Shown: positions 8,243-16,490, numbered from the stretch's first letter. The stretch: DNA of 21,290 nt from Lachnospiraceae bacterium (GCA_018365895.1 JAGZJD010000042.1:1-21290), one strand, 5' to 3'. A program made the numbers and translations. Notes: generated by a model not told the origin, from the sequence alone.

Positions 8243-9107
8243 GCTCAATCATCTCCGAAAGATTGTTCATGATTGCTTCTGCTACTTCTGGCTTATTCAT
8301 AGAATAAATATGAATATTCTGTATTCCATTTGCGATCAGACTAACAATCTGCTCTGTTGCATAGGCAATCCCCGCCTGCTTCATCGCTGCTGGATGACTT
8401 CCAAAGCGATCCAGCATAGACAAAAACCGCTCCGGAAGGAAGCTGCCGGACATTTTGCATATCCGCTCCATCTGTGCCGCATTTGTTACCGGCATAATTC
8501 CCGGAATAACAGGAATGGTAATTCCCTGTTCGCGAATGCGATAGAGAAAACTATAATACAGCGAATTATCAAAAAACATCTGTGTTGTAAGAAAATCCAC
8601 TCCACATTCTACCTTTTCTTTCAATCTTCGTATATCATCTCTGCGATCCTGACTTTCGACATGCCCTTCCGGATAACAGGCCGCACCGATACAAAAGTCG
8701 CCTGACTCCCGAATCTCTCTGATCAGTTCACTTGCATAGCGATAATCTCTTGCAATCCCTACCGAAGAATTCTCCGGAATATCTCCTCTTAACGCAAGCA
8801 CATTTTCAATTCCTGCATCTTTTAGTTCTCCAATAACTTTTTTTACCATCGCTTTCGTTGATGATACACACGTCAAATGAGCCAAACTCTCCATTCCAAG
8901 ATCATGTTTAATATGTGATGCAATGCGAACCGTATTCTCACTTGTTCCTCCGCCCGCTCCATACGTCACGCTCATGTAAGATGGATTCAATCTTGCCATC
9001 TCATCTACCGCCTGGATTACAGTTGGATATTTCGCATCTGTTTTCGGAGGAAATACCTCGATTGAAATATGTGTTTTTCCGTCTTTTAATTTCTCGCTGA
9101 TTTTCAT
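8235..9107 (-). CDS. metF: 5,10-Methylenetetrahydrofolate reductase
   Basis: A 290-residue flavoprotein that reduces methylene-THF to methyl-THF, the methyl donor used by the MetH-like protein of the same operon. It is a TIM barrel of normal bacterial length. Visible: SIEVFPPK with the catalytic glutamate at 17; SVTYGAGGGTSENT (46-59); LALRGDIP; GAACYPEGH; the FLTTQMFFDN and IPVIPGIMPVTN strands. RBS GGAGAA lies upstream of the ATG. First gene of a three-gene operon; its stop overlaps the next start by 8 nt. Confidence 0.96.
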   Translation of the reverse strand: MKISEKLKDGKTHISIEVFPPKTDAKYPTVIQAVDEMARLNPSYMSVTYGAGGGTSENTVRIASHIKHDLGMESLAHLTCVSSTKAMVKKVIGELKDAGIENVLALRGDIPENSSVGIARDYRYASELIREIRESGDFCIGAACYPEGHVESQDRRDDIRRLKEKVECGVDFLTTQMFFDNSLYYSFLYRIREQGITIPVIPGIMPVTNAAQMERICKMSGSFLPERFLSMLDRFGSHPAAMKQAGIAYATEQIVSLIANGIQNIHIYSMNKPEVAEAIMNNLSEMIEHE

Positions 9108-9137
9108 ATGCTGTCTCTTCTCCCTATAAATTAGACA

Positions 9138-9149
9138 CGTTTCAAAACG
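9138..9149. promoter_or_regulatory. 12-bp palindrome upstream of metF
   Basis: CGTTT-CA-AAACG lies 31-42 bp upstream of the metF start, next to a TAATTT that could be a -10. No SAM, cobalamin or T-box riboswitch is recognisable in the 170-bp gap, so a protein operator is a possible control site. Weak on its own. Confidence 0.25.
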
Positions 9150-9225
9150 CTTTTATCTTCTGCTTTGTGAAATCAAAAACATCCTTTCTGGATATCCTTC
9201 TCACATCAAATATCAAAGTAATACA

Positions 9226-9252
9226 ACAACAGCAGGTCCTCCCTGCTGTTGT
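9226..9252 (-). terminator. Intrinsic terminator after glgA
   Basis: An 11-bp perfect stem ACAACAGCAGG/CCTGCTGTTGT with a 5-nt loop, 25 bp past the glgA stop. The following T-tract on the minus strand (ATTACTTTGATATTT) is imperfect. Confidence 0.7.
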
Positions 9253-9277
9253 CTCTTTCTCTGTATCATAAAACGTA

Positions 9278-10714
9278 CTACATTGACTCGTAAAGTTCCT
9301 CGTACTGTCTTGCTGAATTCTTCCAAGAGAAATCTTTTTTCATCGCACGTTCTACAAGTTTATTCCAGTCACGTTTTTTATCATAATAAATCTGTTCCGC
9401 ATAACGTACTGTCGCCATCATCTCATGTGCATTATAATTGCTGAAACTAAATCCTGTTCCCGTTTTTTCATACTCATTGTATGGTTCTACAGTATCTCTA
9501 AGTCCGCCTGTCTCCCGAACAATCGGAAGTGTTCCATAGCGCAGACTCATTAGTTGGCTTAATCCACATGGTTCAAACAACGACGGCATCAAAAATGCAT
9601 CGCATGCCGCATAAATCTTATGCGACAATTGTTCCGAGTAAAAAATATTAGCTGAAACCTTGCCATTATATTTCCATGCAAAATGTCGGAACATATTTTC
9701 ATACTGTTCTTCTCCGGTTCCAAGTATAACAATCTGGATACTATCCTGACAAATTTCATCCATAACCCGCTGAATCAAATCAAATCCTTTCTGATCTGTC
9801 AGACGAGAAACGATTCCGATCATCATCACTTTCGGATCTTCCGTCAATCCAAGTTCCTTCTGAAGCGCTGTTTTATTCTTTACTTTCTCTTTACGGAAAT
9901 TCTCTGCCGAATAATGCGCTTCAATCAATTCATCCGTCTCTGGATTATATAAATCATAGTCAATTCCGTTCACAATTCCAGAAAGACAATTAGATCTCGC
10001 ATTCATTAATCCATCAAGACGTTCTCCATAAAATGGCACCTTAATCTCTTCTGCATAAGAATGACTCACGGTAGTTACCCGGTCTGCATAAACAATACCA
10101 CCCTTTAAGTAATTGGCATCTTTGTAAGCTTCCAGTTTATCCGGTACAAAATAATATGCCGGAAGTCCTGTAATATTTTGAATTGTCTTTGTGTCCCACG
10201 TTCCTTGGAATTTCAGATTGTGTATCGTAATAATTGTTTTAATTCCCCGGTAGTATTCTGCGCTATAACGGAAATTATCCAAATACACTGGTACTAGACC
10301 AGTCTGCCAGTCATGACAGTGAATAATATCCGGTCTAAAATCAATTACCGGCAATGCACTCAATACCGCTTTGGAAAAATAAGCAAATTTTTCGACATCA
10401 AACCTAATATCACCATACGGCTTAAAGCCTGAAAAATAAAATTCATTATCAATAAAATAATAGGTAACCCCTTCATACTGCATCGTTAAGATACCTACAT
10501 AACGGTTCTCCCAGTTAAAATCCATATAAAAATGTGTAACATATTCCAGTTTTGATTTCCATTCTTCTTTTATACACATATATTTCGGCAGCATGACACG
10601 CACGTCATACTTCTCTTTATCAAAGCATTTCGGCAAAGAACCTACAACATCCGCAAGTCCTCCGGTCTTAATAAATGGTACACACTCTGAAGCTACAAAT
10701 AATATCTTTTTCAT
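9278..10714 (-). CDS. glgA: Glycogen synthase (ADP-glucose type, GT5)
   Basis: Cytoplasmic glycosyltransferase that extends alpha-1,4-glucan chains from ADP-glucose. It begins MKKILFVASECVPFIKTGGL with the GT5 KTGGL nucleotide-sugar loop at 16-20; the second Rossmann lobe contains IVSRLTDQKGFDLI and the retaining-GT active-site stretch FEPCGLSQLMSLRYGTLP, then RETGGLRDTV. Length 478 residues is typical. An ATG two codons upstream (10720) directly abuts the GGAGGA RBS with no spacing, whereas the ATG at 10714 has 6 nt, so the latter is chosen. No other glg genes lie next to it. It follows spo0A on the same strand but has its own promoter. Confidence 0.95.
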   Translation of the reverse strand: MKKILFVASECVPFIKTGGLADVVGSLPKCFDKEKYDVRVMLPKYMCIKEEWKSKLEYVTHFYMDFNWENRYVGILTMQYEGVTYYFIDNEFYFSGFKPYGDIRFDVEKFAYFSKAVLSALPVIDFRPDIIHCHDWQTGLVPVYLDNFRYSAEYYRGIKTIITIHNLKFQGTWDTKTIQNITGLPAYYFVPDKLEAYKDANYLKGGIVYADRVTTVSHSYAEEIKVPFYGERLDGLMNARSNCLSGIVNGIDYDLYNPETDELIEAHYSAENFRKEKVKNKTALQKELGLTEDPKVMMIGIVSRLTDQKGFDLIQRVMDEICQDSIQIVILGTGEEQYENMFRHFAWKYNGKVSANIFYSEQLSHKIYAACDAFLMPSLFEPCGLSQLMSLRYGTLPIVRETGGLRDTVEPYNEYEKTGTGFSFSNYNAHEMMATVRYAEQIYYDKKRDWNKLVERAMKKDFSWKNSARQYEELYESM

Positions 10715-10734
10715 ATGCATTCCTCCATCATTCC

Positions 10735-10775
10735 TACGATATTTTTATTATATCGTATTTTATTGCCAATGAAAA
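10735..10775 (-). promoter_or_regulatory. glgA promoter overlapped by an 8-bp inverted repeat
   Basis: Minus-strand TTTTCA (10770-10775), 17 nt, TATAAT (10747-10752). The inverted repeat TACGATAT-N7-ATATCGTA (10735-10742 and 10750-10757) straddles the -10 and the expected start site, a classical repressor position. Which protein would bind is unknown. Confidence 0.5.
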
Positions 10776-10820
10776 GATTTATCTTAGCTTTTTCTTATTC
10801 TCTCAATTCTATTTCCGTTT

Positions 10821-11606
10821 CTATCTGTGCTTATATTCCAATTGAATTGTATCTGCTATCAATGCAATAAATTCAGAATTCGTCGGCTTTCCTTTTCCAT
10901 TGCTGACAGTGTATCCAAATAATTCATCCAATGTATCTAATTTTCCTCTGCTCCAAGCTACTTCTATTGCATGTCGGATTGCACGTTCAACTCTGCTCGA
11001 TGTTGTCTGATGTTTTTTTGCAACTGTCGGGTATAGAATTTTTGTAATCGCACTTAATACATCCATATCTTCCACCGCCATCATAATTGCATCTCTCAAG
11101 TAATGATATCCTTTAATATGTGCCGGAATTCCAATTTCATGAATCATATTTGTTACATGACTTTCCAGATTTTCCTGCTCTTTTCCTGCACATTCCACAG
11201 CTGATTTTGAACTTCCTTCCCGTTTTGGGCTAACACGTACACTCTTAATCCGATTTAACAGCATCTCATTATTAAATGGTTTCATAATATAGTAGCTTGC
11301 TCCCCGCTGAAATGCATCTTCCGTAATGCGCTCCTGCCCTACTGCTGTTACAATAATAAATTCCGGCCTTTTTTTCATTGTTTTATCTGCATTGACAAGA
11401 TCCATCACACTTAATCCATCAACTTTCGGCATAATTAGATCAAGCAGAACAACATCCGGCTCATTTTGTTTAATAATCTGCAGCATATCCTCCCCATTAT
11501 TTGCTTTTCCGACGAGCTTTAACTCCTTATCGCTGCTGACAATTTCCCCTAAAAGTTCTAATATTCTTTCATTATCATCCGCAACAGCTACATTTAACTG
11601 CCCCAT
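10821..11606 (-). CDS. spo0A: Stage 0 sporulation protein A, master response regulator
   Basis: Receiver domain (about 1-120) with acidic pocket D10/D11, phospho-acceptor D56 (LLDLIMP) and the conserved lysine in MKPF; a variable linker; then the Spo0A-specific DNA-binding domain (about 145-261) with [19 protein letters not shown] and the recognition region [19 protein letters not shown]. Phosphorylated Spo0A binds TGNCGAA boxes and commits the cell to sporulation. The frame extends to a GTG at 11636, but AGGAGG (11615-11620) lies inside that extension, 8 nt before the ATG at 11606, fixing the start there (261 residues). The frequent clostridial neighbour spoIVB is not upstream; a divergent MATE gene is. 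Confidence 0.96.
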   Translation of the reverse strand: MGQLNVAVADDNERILELLGEIVSSDKELKLVGKANNGEDMLQIIKQNEPDVVLLDLIMPKVDGLSVMDLVNADKTMKKRPEFIIVTAVGQERITEDAFQRGASYYIMKPFNNEMLLNRIKSVRVSPKREGSSKSAVECAGKEQENLESHVTNMIHEIGIPAHIKGYHYLRDAIMMAVEDMDVLSAITKILYPTVAKKHQTTSSRVERAIRHAIEVAWSRGKLDTLDELFGYTVSNGKGKPTNSEFIALIADTIQLEYKHR

Positions 11607-11647
11607 TTTCTGTACCTCCTTTTCCTTTTCAAGCACCGTGCTCTGTT

Positions 11648-11676
11648 ATTATAGCTGTCTGATTTTTTGTTCGCAA
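11648..11676 (-). promoter_or_regulatory. Sigma-A promoter of spo0A
   Basis: Minus-strand TTGCGA (11671-11676), 17 nt, perfect TATAAT (11648-11653), about 35 nt before the translation-start region. No convincing sigma-H promoter was recognised. Confidence 0.7.
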
Positions 11677-11695
11677 GGAAAAGTCGTCTTATAAT

Positions 11696-11809
11696 TTCGA
11701 CATTCTTCTTGAAAAGATTTGTTTTTCTACAAGTTTCTTGTAGTGTTATCGCTCATTTTGCCGAAATTTTTCTAAAAATCATGAATTTTCTGTATAAATT
11801 TTTGTCGAT
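11696..11809. promoter_or_regulatory. Cluster of putative 0A boxes between spo0A and the MATE gene
   Basis: The Spo0A-binding consensus TGNCGAA is matched at 11696-11702 (TGTCGAA, minus strand, 20 bp upstream of the spo0A -35), at 11759-11765 (TGCCGAA, plus strand) and with one mismatch at 11803-11809 (TGTCGAT, plus strand). Such 7-mers also occur by chance; the position of the first one favours autoregulation of spo0A. Confidence 0.5.
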
Positions 11810-11852
11810 TTTTTTATTTTTTGCCGGAATCAGCCTTTTATTTTCGCACCTC

Positions 11853-11881
11853 TTGATTTCCTTTTCGGGAAATGTTAGTAT
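11853..11881 (+). promoter_or_regulatory. Candidate promoter of the MATE gene
   Basis: TTGATT (11853-11858), 17-nt spacer, TAGTAT (11876-11881). It would start transcription just before the leader hairpin. Confidence 0.5.
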
Positions 11882-11895
11882 AGAAATCATCACAG

Positions 11896-11945
11896 AAACA
11901 GGACCTTTGAGTGCTTACACAGCAGTCTCTAAAGATCCTGTTTTT
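11896..11945 (+). promoter_or_regulatory. Leader hairpin with T-run before the MATE gene (possible attenuator)
   Basis: AAACAGGA (11896-11903) pairs with TCCTGTTT (11936-11943). The stem continues through CCTTTGAG / CTCTAAAG and TGCT / AGCA with small bulges, and ends in five T (11941-11945). It fills most of the short leader between the candidate promoter and the RBS. The shape is that of an intrinsic terminator, so conditional read-through is possible. I do not recognise a known riboswitch class. Confidence 0.55.
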
Positions 11946-11974
11946 CAGAATCATTTTATCACAGGAGGTTTGTT

Positions 11975-13399
11975 ATGATAACAGTTAAGCATCAGATTGA
12001 CTGGAAAGTGTTTATCCGGCTTGTTGTCGCAATTGCACTCCCAATTGCTTTTCAGAATTTCCTTTCAACAACTGCTAGCATGGTAGACACAATTATGATT
12101 GGAAGTCAGGGTGAACTCGCTGTCGCCGCTGTCGGAATCTGTTCCCAGATTTCTTCTCTATTCTTCTCCTGCTACTTTGGTTTTGCGGGAGGTGCGCTTC
12201 TATTCTTCTCCCAATACTGGGGTGCTCAAAATGAAGAGGGAATTAATCGGACGTTCGGCATGTCTTTATTGTATATGCTCGCAGTATCACTTCTGTTTGG
12301 CTGCGTCGCAATTACCTATCCAAATTTCCTTCTCGGAATCTATACTGATAAGACAGACATTATAAAACTGGCTGTACCTTATATCAGAATTGTTGGATTT
12401 GCTTATCCGCTTCAGGTACTTGCGGTACTCGTCAGCTTTCTCATGCGCTCTACAGAACGTGTAAAAATACCTTTAGTCAGCTCAGCGGTTGCTCTGGTTG
12501 TCAACTTTGTGCTGAACTTTATCTTAATCTATGGACGCTTTGGGATGCCGAAAATGGGACCGGCCGGAGCTGCTGTTGGAACACTTGTTTCCGGCATGGT
12601 CAATCTTATCATTCTGCTTGTTTTTCTTTTGAAAGACCGCAGCACGATTCAGCTGAAACTGTCACAAATGTTCCATTGGAAAGACGGATTTGCCGGAATG
12701 TACCTGAAAAAATGTTTTCCAATTATTTTAAATGAGCTCTTTTACGGAATCGGTCAGATGTTGATCAACATTGTAATTGGACATCAATCTTCCTCTGCCA
12801 TTGCCGCAATGGCTGCATTCCGTGTTCTGGAAGGATTCGTCTTTGCTTTCTTTGGCGGACTTGCCGATGCAAGTACCGTTGTCGTCGGCAAAGAAGTCGG
12901 CTCCGGACATCATATGAAAGGCTACCAGTATGTCAAAGGGTTCTCTATCCTTTGCCCGGCAATTACTTTTATCATTGTACTGACATGCCTTCTCTTAAAC
13001 AAACCTCTGCTCGGACTGTTCGGACTTGGCGCAGAAGCTATGTTCTACGGAAAATATATGCTCTTAATCTACCTTGCCGCCGGAACAATCCGGACATGTA
13101 ATTACATTATGAATTCCTGCTTCCGCGCCGGAGGAGAGTCTGTCTTTGGTACAGTACTTGAAATCAGCTGTCTTTTCCTTATCAGTGTTCCAGCAACATG
13201 GATCGCCGGAATGGTATTGCACCTCCCATTCCTCGCAGTCTTCTCTTTCGTTTACACAGATGAGATCATCCGGCTCATTTTTGAACTGTGGTACACACGA
13301 ACCGGAAAATGGATCAAACCTGTGACCGAGGAAGGACGGCGTACCGTTGAGGCATTCCGCCAGGAACTGCACGCGAAACAGCATAAGGCGGTTTCGTAA
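11975..13399 (+). CDS. MATE-family multidrug/cation efflux transporter
   Basis: A 474-residue inner-membrane protein with about twelve hydrophobic segments in two six-helix halves. The family start IALPIAFQNFLSTTASMVDTIMIG (residues 20-43) is followed by LAVAAVGICSQI, and the second half repeats the pattern at KKCFPIILNELFYGIGQMLINIVIG. MATE proteins export cationic drugs and metabolites driven by Na+ or H+; the substrate here cannot be read from sequence. RBS AGGAGG lies 7 nt before the ATG. It is divergent from spo0A, preceded by a hairpin leader and followed by a strong terminator, so it forms its own transcription unit. Confidence 0.92.
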   Translation: MITVKHQIDWKVFIRLVVAIALPIAFQNFLSTTASMVDTIMIGSQGELAVAAVGICSQISSLFFSCYFGFAGGALLFFSQYWGAQNEEGINRTFGMSLLYMLAVSLLFGCVAITYPNFLLGIYTDKTDIIKLAVPYIRIVGFAYPLQVLAVLVSFLMRSTERVKIPLVSSAVALVVNFVLNFILIYGRFGMPKMGPAGAAVGTLVSGMVNLIILLVFLLKDRSTIQLKLSQMFHWKDGFAGMYLKKCFPIILNELFYGIGQMLINIVIGHQSSSAIAAMAAFRVLEGFVFAFFGGLADASTVVVGKEVGSGHHMKGYQYVKGFSILCPAITFIIVLTCLLLNKPLLGLFGLGAEAMFYGKYMLLIYLAAGTIRTCNYIMNSCFRAGGESVFGTVLEISCLFLISVPATWIAGMVLHLPFLAVFSFVYTDEIIRLIFELWYTRTGKWIKPVTEEGRRTVEAFRQELHAKQHKAVS

Positions 13400-13441
13400 A
13401 CGTCCGGAAATCACACATAAGAACTGAACACATCTGAAAAA

Positions 13442-13509
13442 TACCAGCATACTAACTGCCGTACACTTTGACCTGATGTCATCATGCACGGACAGCTCGT
13501 ATGCTGGTA
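13442..13509. terminator. Bidirectional terminator between MATE and GNAT genes
   Basis: An 11-bp perfect stem TACCAGCATAC/GTATGCTGGTA encloses an inner CTGCCGT...ACGGACAG helix. On the minus strand it is followed by ATTTTTC and on the plus strand by a weaker T-rich tract, so it can end both convergent units. Confidence 0.8.
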
Positions 13510-13538
13510 CTAATATTCTTCTCTTATTCCACATAAAT

Positions 13539-14063
13539 CTATTTGCAATCGCTCTTCCCTATGATTCGTTCATACGTTTCTTCACCCGTCTTCTGAAATC
13601 CAAGTGCCTGGAACATCCTCTGACTTTGCGTATTGAATGAATAAATATTTGCTTTTACTTTATCTATTCCCTTTTCCTTCGCCAGATCGACCATATTTTC
13701 GATACACTTGCGACCGATATGTCTGTTCTGATATTCCTTACAGACAACAATCGACAGTTCGGCATTCTCCTGAAGTGTCACATCCCCCACAAGAATCCCC
13801 TCATACTGAATGTAATAACAGTCTCCGTGTGTATCCAGATAATTGTACATCGCTCTTAACCGTTCAAGCGAATACACATGATCAATATTATCTACCTGTC
13901 TGCAAAGTTCCAGATCCTGATACCACGCAAGCGCCGTCTCCTCGTTCGGATAATACGGTATCAGAAATAATTTATCATCCACCCTGCGGACTTTCTTTTC
14001 TTCCTCTTTGACTGCTTGAGGAAAACACTCATCCTGATATTCATTTATTCTTTCAATTTCCAT
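13539..14063 (-). CDS. GNAT-family N-acetyltransferase
   Basis: A 174-residue protein. The acetyl-CoA loop is YQNRHIGRKCI (111-121), a QxxxGx(G/A)-like motif in slightly altered form; the C-terminal GNAT motif B is NTQSQRMFQALGF (144-156). The first 40 residues are an extra, charged N-terminal segment. RBS AAAGGAG lies 9 nt before the ATG. It is the last gene of the accessory minus-strand run and ends at the bidirectional terminator. The substrate cannot be inferred. Confidence 0.85.
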   Translation of the reverse strand: MEIERINEYQDECFPQAVKEEEKKVRRVDDKLFLIPYYPNEETALAWYQDLELCRQVDNIDHVYSLERLRAMYNYLDTHGDCYYIQYEGILVGDVTLQENAELSIVVCKEYQNRHIGRKCIENMVDLAKEKGIDKVKANIYSFNTQSQRMFQALGFQKTGEETYERIIGKSDCK

Positions 14064-14076
14064 TTAGGTTTCTCCT

Positions 14077-14337
14077 TTATTCTTTTCTGATCTTCTTAAA
14101 AATCTCAATATTATGTTCTACTAATTCGACCGCATCCACCTGATAACCTTTTTGCGCCAAAGCATGACTATAACGCCCGGTTGCTGCCCCAATCTCCATG
14201 ATACGCATCCCCGGTTCAAGATATTTCTCAATATATTTCATCGTCGTGATATACTCTACCATTCCATGCTTTGATACGAGACGGCCTTCCTCATCATATC
14301 CTTCATAATAATTTGTTAAACAGTCCGTTTGATTCAT
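14077..14337 (-). pseudogene. Truncated SAM-dependent methyltransferase (N-terminal remnant)
   Basis: An 86-codon frame holding only the beginning of a class I methyltransferase: a leader NYYEGYDEEGRLVSKHGMVE, then motif I IMEIGAATGRYSHALA and the acidic end of strand 2 (VDAVELVEHN). It stops right after, at about one third of the usual 240-280 residues, and the next gene begins 13 nt later. The rest of the SAM fold and the substrate site are absent, and I found no continuation in any frame, so this looks like a deletion remnant rather than a frameshift. RBS GGAGG lies 9 nt before the ATG, so the fragment may still be translated. Confidence 0.75.
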
Positions 14338-14364
14338 ACTGCATTACCTCCCGAAAAATTCAAA

Positions 14365-14865
14365 TCATAATTCCCGCTCTGCCACCACCACAGTATAGTG
14401 ATCTGTATCATATGTAATCCCTGTTTCGGTAAATCCATTCTTGTGCCAGAAATGCTTTGACTGTGGATTGCCTTTCACCCAGCCAAGCCGAACACGCTCA
14501 AACCCGATTTCCGTTAAATAAGAACATAATTCATCAATAATTGCGCTTCCGATTCCGGTATTCTGAACAGATACATCTGTCATAAAGAAACCTATAAAAG
14601 CCGTGTTTTCATTCGGATATGCCCTAATCAAATCCATTACAGCAATCAATTTTTCTGCATCATAGTACCCCAGATAATACTTATCAGCCAGCTCCTTGTT
14701 CGGAGGAAGCGCTTTCATGTCATCCGCAATACTTTCTTCCGTAACAAACGGCGGACAGTACTGATAAAACAAATGATTTTTGCAGCACAGTGTGAAGATA
14801 TCCGCAATATCTGCCTCCTTCATACGCCGCACTGCATAGCATTTAGAAAACTGTGAAATATCCAT
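14365..14865 (-). CDS. GNAT-family N-acetyltransferase
   Basis: A 166-residue protein with acetyl-CoA loop QNTGIGSAI (101-109) after the beta-4 strand, and motif B NPQSKHFWHKNGF (133-145). An N-terminal acceptor-side region (1-70) is rich in aromatic residues and cysteines (CCKNHLFYQYCPPF). Normal family length. It is not closely similar to the other acetyltransferases nearby, so it is not a recent duplicate. Substrate unknown. Confidence 0.88.
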   Translation of the reverse strand: MDISQFSKCYAVRRMKEADIADIFTLCCKNHLFYQYCPPFVTEESIADDMKALPPNKELADKYYLGYYDAEKLIAVMDLIRAYPNENTAFIGFFMTDVSVQNTGIGSAIIDELCSYLTEIGFERVRLGWVKGNPQSKHFWHKNGFTETGITYDTDHYTVVVAEREL

Positions 14866-14953
14866 TTGATTTTCTCCATCTCTCTGTAAATTTAATATAA
14901 ATGCTTTTCTTCTATCCTAAAAAAAGTCCGTACTAGGCCTGTGTAAATAATAC

Positions 14954-15865
14954 TTAAAACAAATCCAGCATATTATCCAGATAGATTTTTTCTCTGACAT
15001 GTAGCTGATATTCTGGCTTTGTCATATAATAGAGCAAAAATTCCAGAAGCAACGCACTTCCCAGACCACGGCCTTCAATCTTAAAATTAGAAAATCCCAT
15101 CGGTAAGTAACTGTTTTGAATATCATTCACACTGATAAACCCGGGATTTTCCATTGCTTTTGAAAACCGGTAACCTTCCCCTGCATCAGGGGCAGCACAG
15201 CGGTATCCGCAATCATTTTCTCCAAGATTTCTCCGGCTAACAGCTTCATAGCACCGCTTCCTGTCCTTGCAGCTAAACCAACAACACTCATTACACAGAA
15301 ACTCTACTTTGTCCTTCTGTTTCGCAGACAACACACGCAACTGTTCCCAAATTTTATTCAGCCGAAAGTCCGGTACAATATAAAGAAACTCATCTCGGTT
15401 CACTTCATCTACAAATTGCCGGAACTCTGTCAGAACCTTCGTAGTAGATGAAACAAAATAGAGTTTCGGGTAATTTATTTTCAGATAGTCTAACAGCAGA
15501 TCTGAATGAACAATGACGCCATTTCGTTTTTCTCCACTTTCTTCAAGCAAAGCGCAGAGCTGATTACATTTCTTATCTGAAAGGTGCTCTTCCCGGAGCA
15601 GAGAATTGCTGAATGTCAGCCGGGCAGAAATCCCGTATTCCTGCATCAGCCCCAGGACCTTGTCCGGATCGCAATCTCCACCTCCAACACGGCCTCCGCC
15701 CCAAATACAATCTGCCGGAGCTCCATATATGGAACCTATCTCACACCAATCATAAAAATATTCTCTGTGTTCACGAAACAATGGCAAAAAAATACAATAG
15801 AATTCATAGAATTCAAATAAACCGGGAAGATGGTAATATGCTATGTTCTTTCTTAATTCATTCAT
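14954..15865 (-). CDS. U32-family-like protein with cysteine cluster
   Basis: A 303-residue soluble protein. A barrel-like N-terminal half (GSIYGAPADCIWGGGR; ARLTFSNSLL; NGVIVHSDLLLDYL; LYFVSSTTKVL) leads to a cysteine cluster CNECCWFSC (C191, C194, C195, C199), then C205, C219 and C223, and finally GFSNFKIEGRG, close to the KIEGR motif of U32 peptidases. U32-like proteins include collagenase-like peptidases and the 4Fe-4S proteins UbiU/UbiV; the cysteines here could hold such a cluster (inference). RBS GAGGTG/AAGG lies upstream. It sits alone among acetyltransferase genes, so context does not suggest a pathway. Confidence 0.6.
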   Translation of the reverse strand: MNELRKNIAYYHLPGLFEFYEFYCIFLPLFREHREYFYDWCEIGSIYGAPADCIWGGGRVGGGDCDPDKVLGLMQEYGISARLTFSNSLLREEHLSDKKCNQLCALLEESGEKRNGVIVHSDLLLDYLKINYPKLYFVSSTTKVLTEFRQFVDEVNRDEFLYIVPDFRLNKIWEQLRVLSAKQKDKVEFLCNECCWFSCKDRKRCYEAVSRRNLGENDCGYRCAAPDAGEGYRFSKAMENPGFISVNDIQNSYLPMGFSNFKIEGRGLGSALLLEFLLYYMTKPEYQLHVREKIYLDNMLDLF

Positions 15866-15927
15866 ATCTACCTTGTCACCTCATTTATCAGTAGTTTTAT
15901 ATTATCTGTTGTTTGCTGCATGATATC

Positions 15928-16446
15928 TTAAAAAGTCAGTGCAAAAATTCCACCGTCAAACACAATATCATTTCCTGCAGAATCTTTATAAAAGGATACC
16001 TTTTCTGTTCCGATTTGCTGGAATCCTAAAGATTTCAATAATGATACTGACGGTACATTGTTTATTGCTGTACCTGCAGTAAATCTTGTTATTCCACACC
16101 CGCGCAAATATTCAAAAAGTTTCAAATGACTTTCTCTGGCATATCCTTTTCCGTGGAAATCCGAATGAAAACAATATCCGATTTCATATCCATTTTTTCT
16201 CATGTTAAAAGCAATATACCCAATAACTATATTGTTTAGGCAAACAGCAAAAAACATATGTTCCAACCCTCGATTAGCTTTTGCCCATTGGAGTATCCTT
16301 TCCCGAACCGCTTCATCATCTGTATTATGAGGTCTATCATACTTGGCAAATTCAGAAGCATTAAAATCCTCCCAAATTTTCTGAATGCTTTTCCAATCAT
16401 TCTCTGTTATATGTCTTATAACAAGTCTTTCTGTTTTCAATAACAT
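15928..16446 (-). CDS. GNAT acetyltransferase, RimJ/RimL-like
   Basis: A 172-residue protein beginning MLLKTERLVIRHITENDW, the typical opening of RimJ/RimL-type acetyltransferases, which modify protein N-termini or small amines. Acetyl-CoA loop FHGKGYARE (98-106) follows IGYCFHSD; motif B is NNVPSVSLLKSLGF (129-142). An ATG six codons upstream (16464) has no RBS, while the chosen ATG has GGAG at about 12 nt and matches the family start. Part of the acetyltransferase run. Confidence 0.87.
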   Translation of the reverse strand: MLLKTERLVIRHITENDWKSIQKIWEDFNASEFAKYDRPHNTDDEAVRERILQWAKANRGLEHMFFAVCLNNIVIGYIAFNMRKNGYEIGYCFHSDFHGKGYARESHLKLFEYLRGCGITRFTAGTAINNVPSVSLLKSLGFQQIGTEKVSFYKDSAGNDIVFDGGIFALTF

Positions 16447-16490
16447 GGCAATTTTTTTCTCCATAAAACACTCTATAATTCAAACACAAC

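Noticed and set aside
11667..11978. 103-codon plus-strand frame, or a 66-codon version from 11781, before the MATE gene
   Set aside because: It covers the spo0A promoter, the 0A-box matches and the MATE leader hairpin, has no RBS, and its hydrophobic look comes from T-rich DNA.
13064..13534. 156-codon minus-strand frame
   Set aside because: Antisense to the MATE gene and crosses the bidirectional terminator; no family resemblance or RBS.
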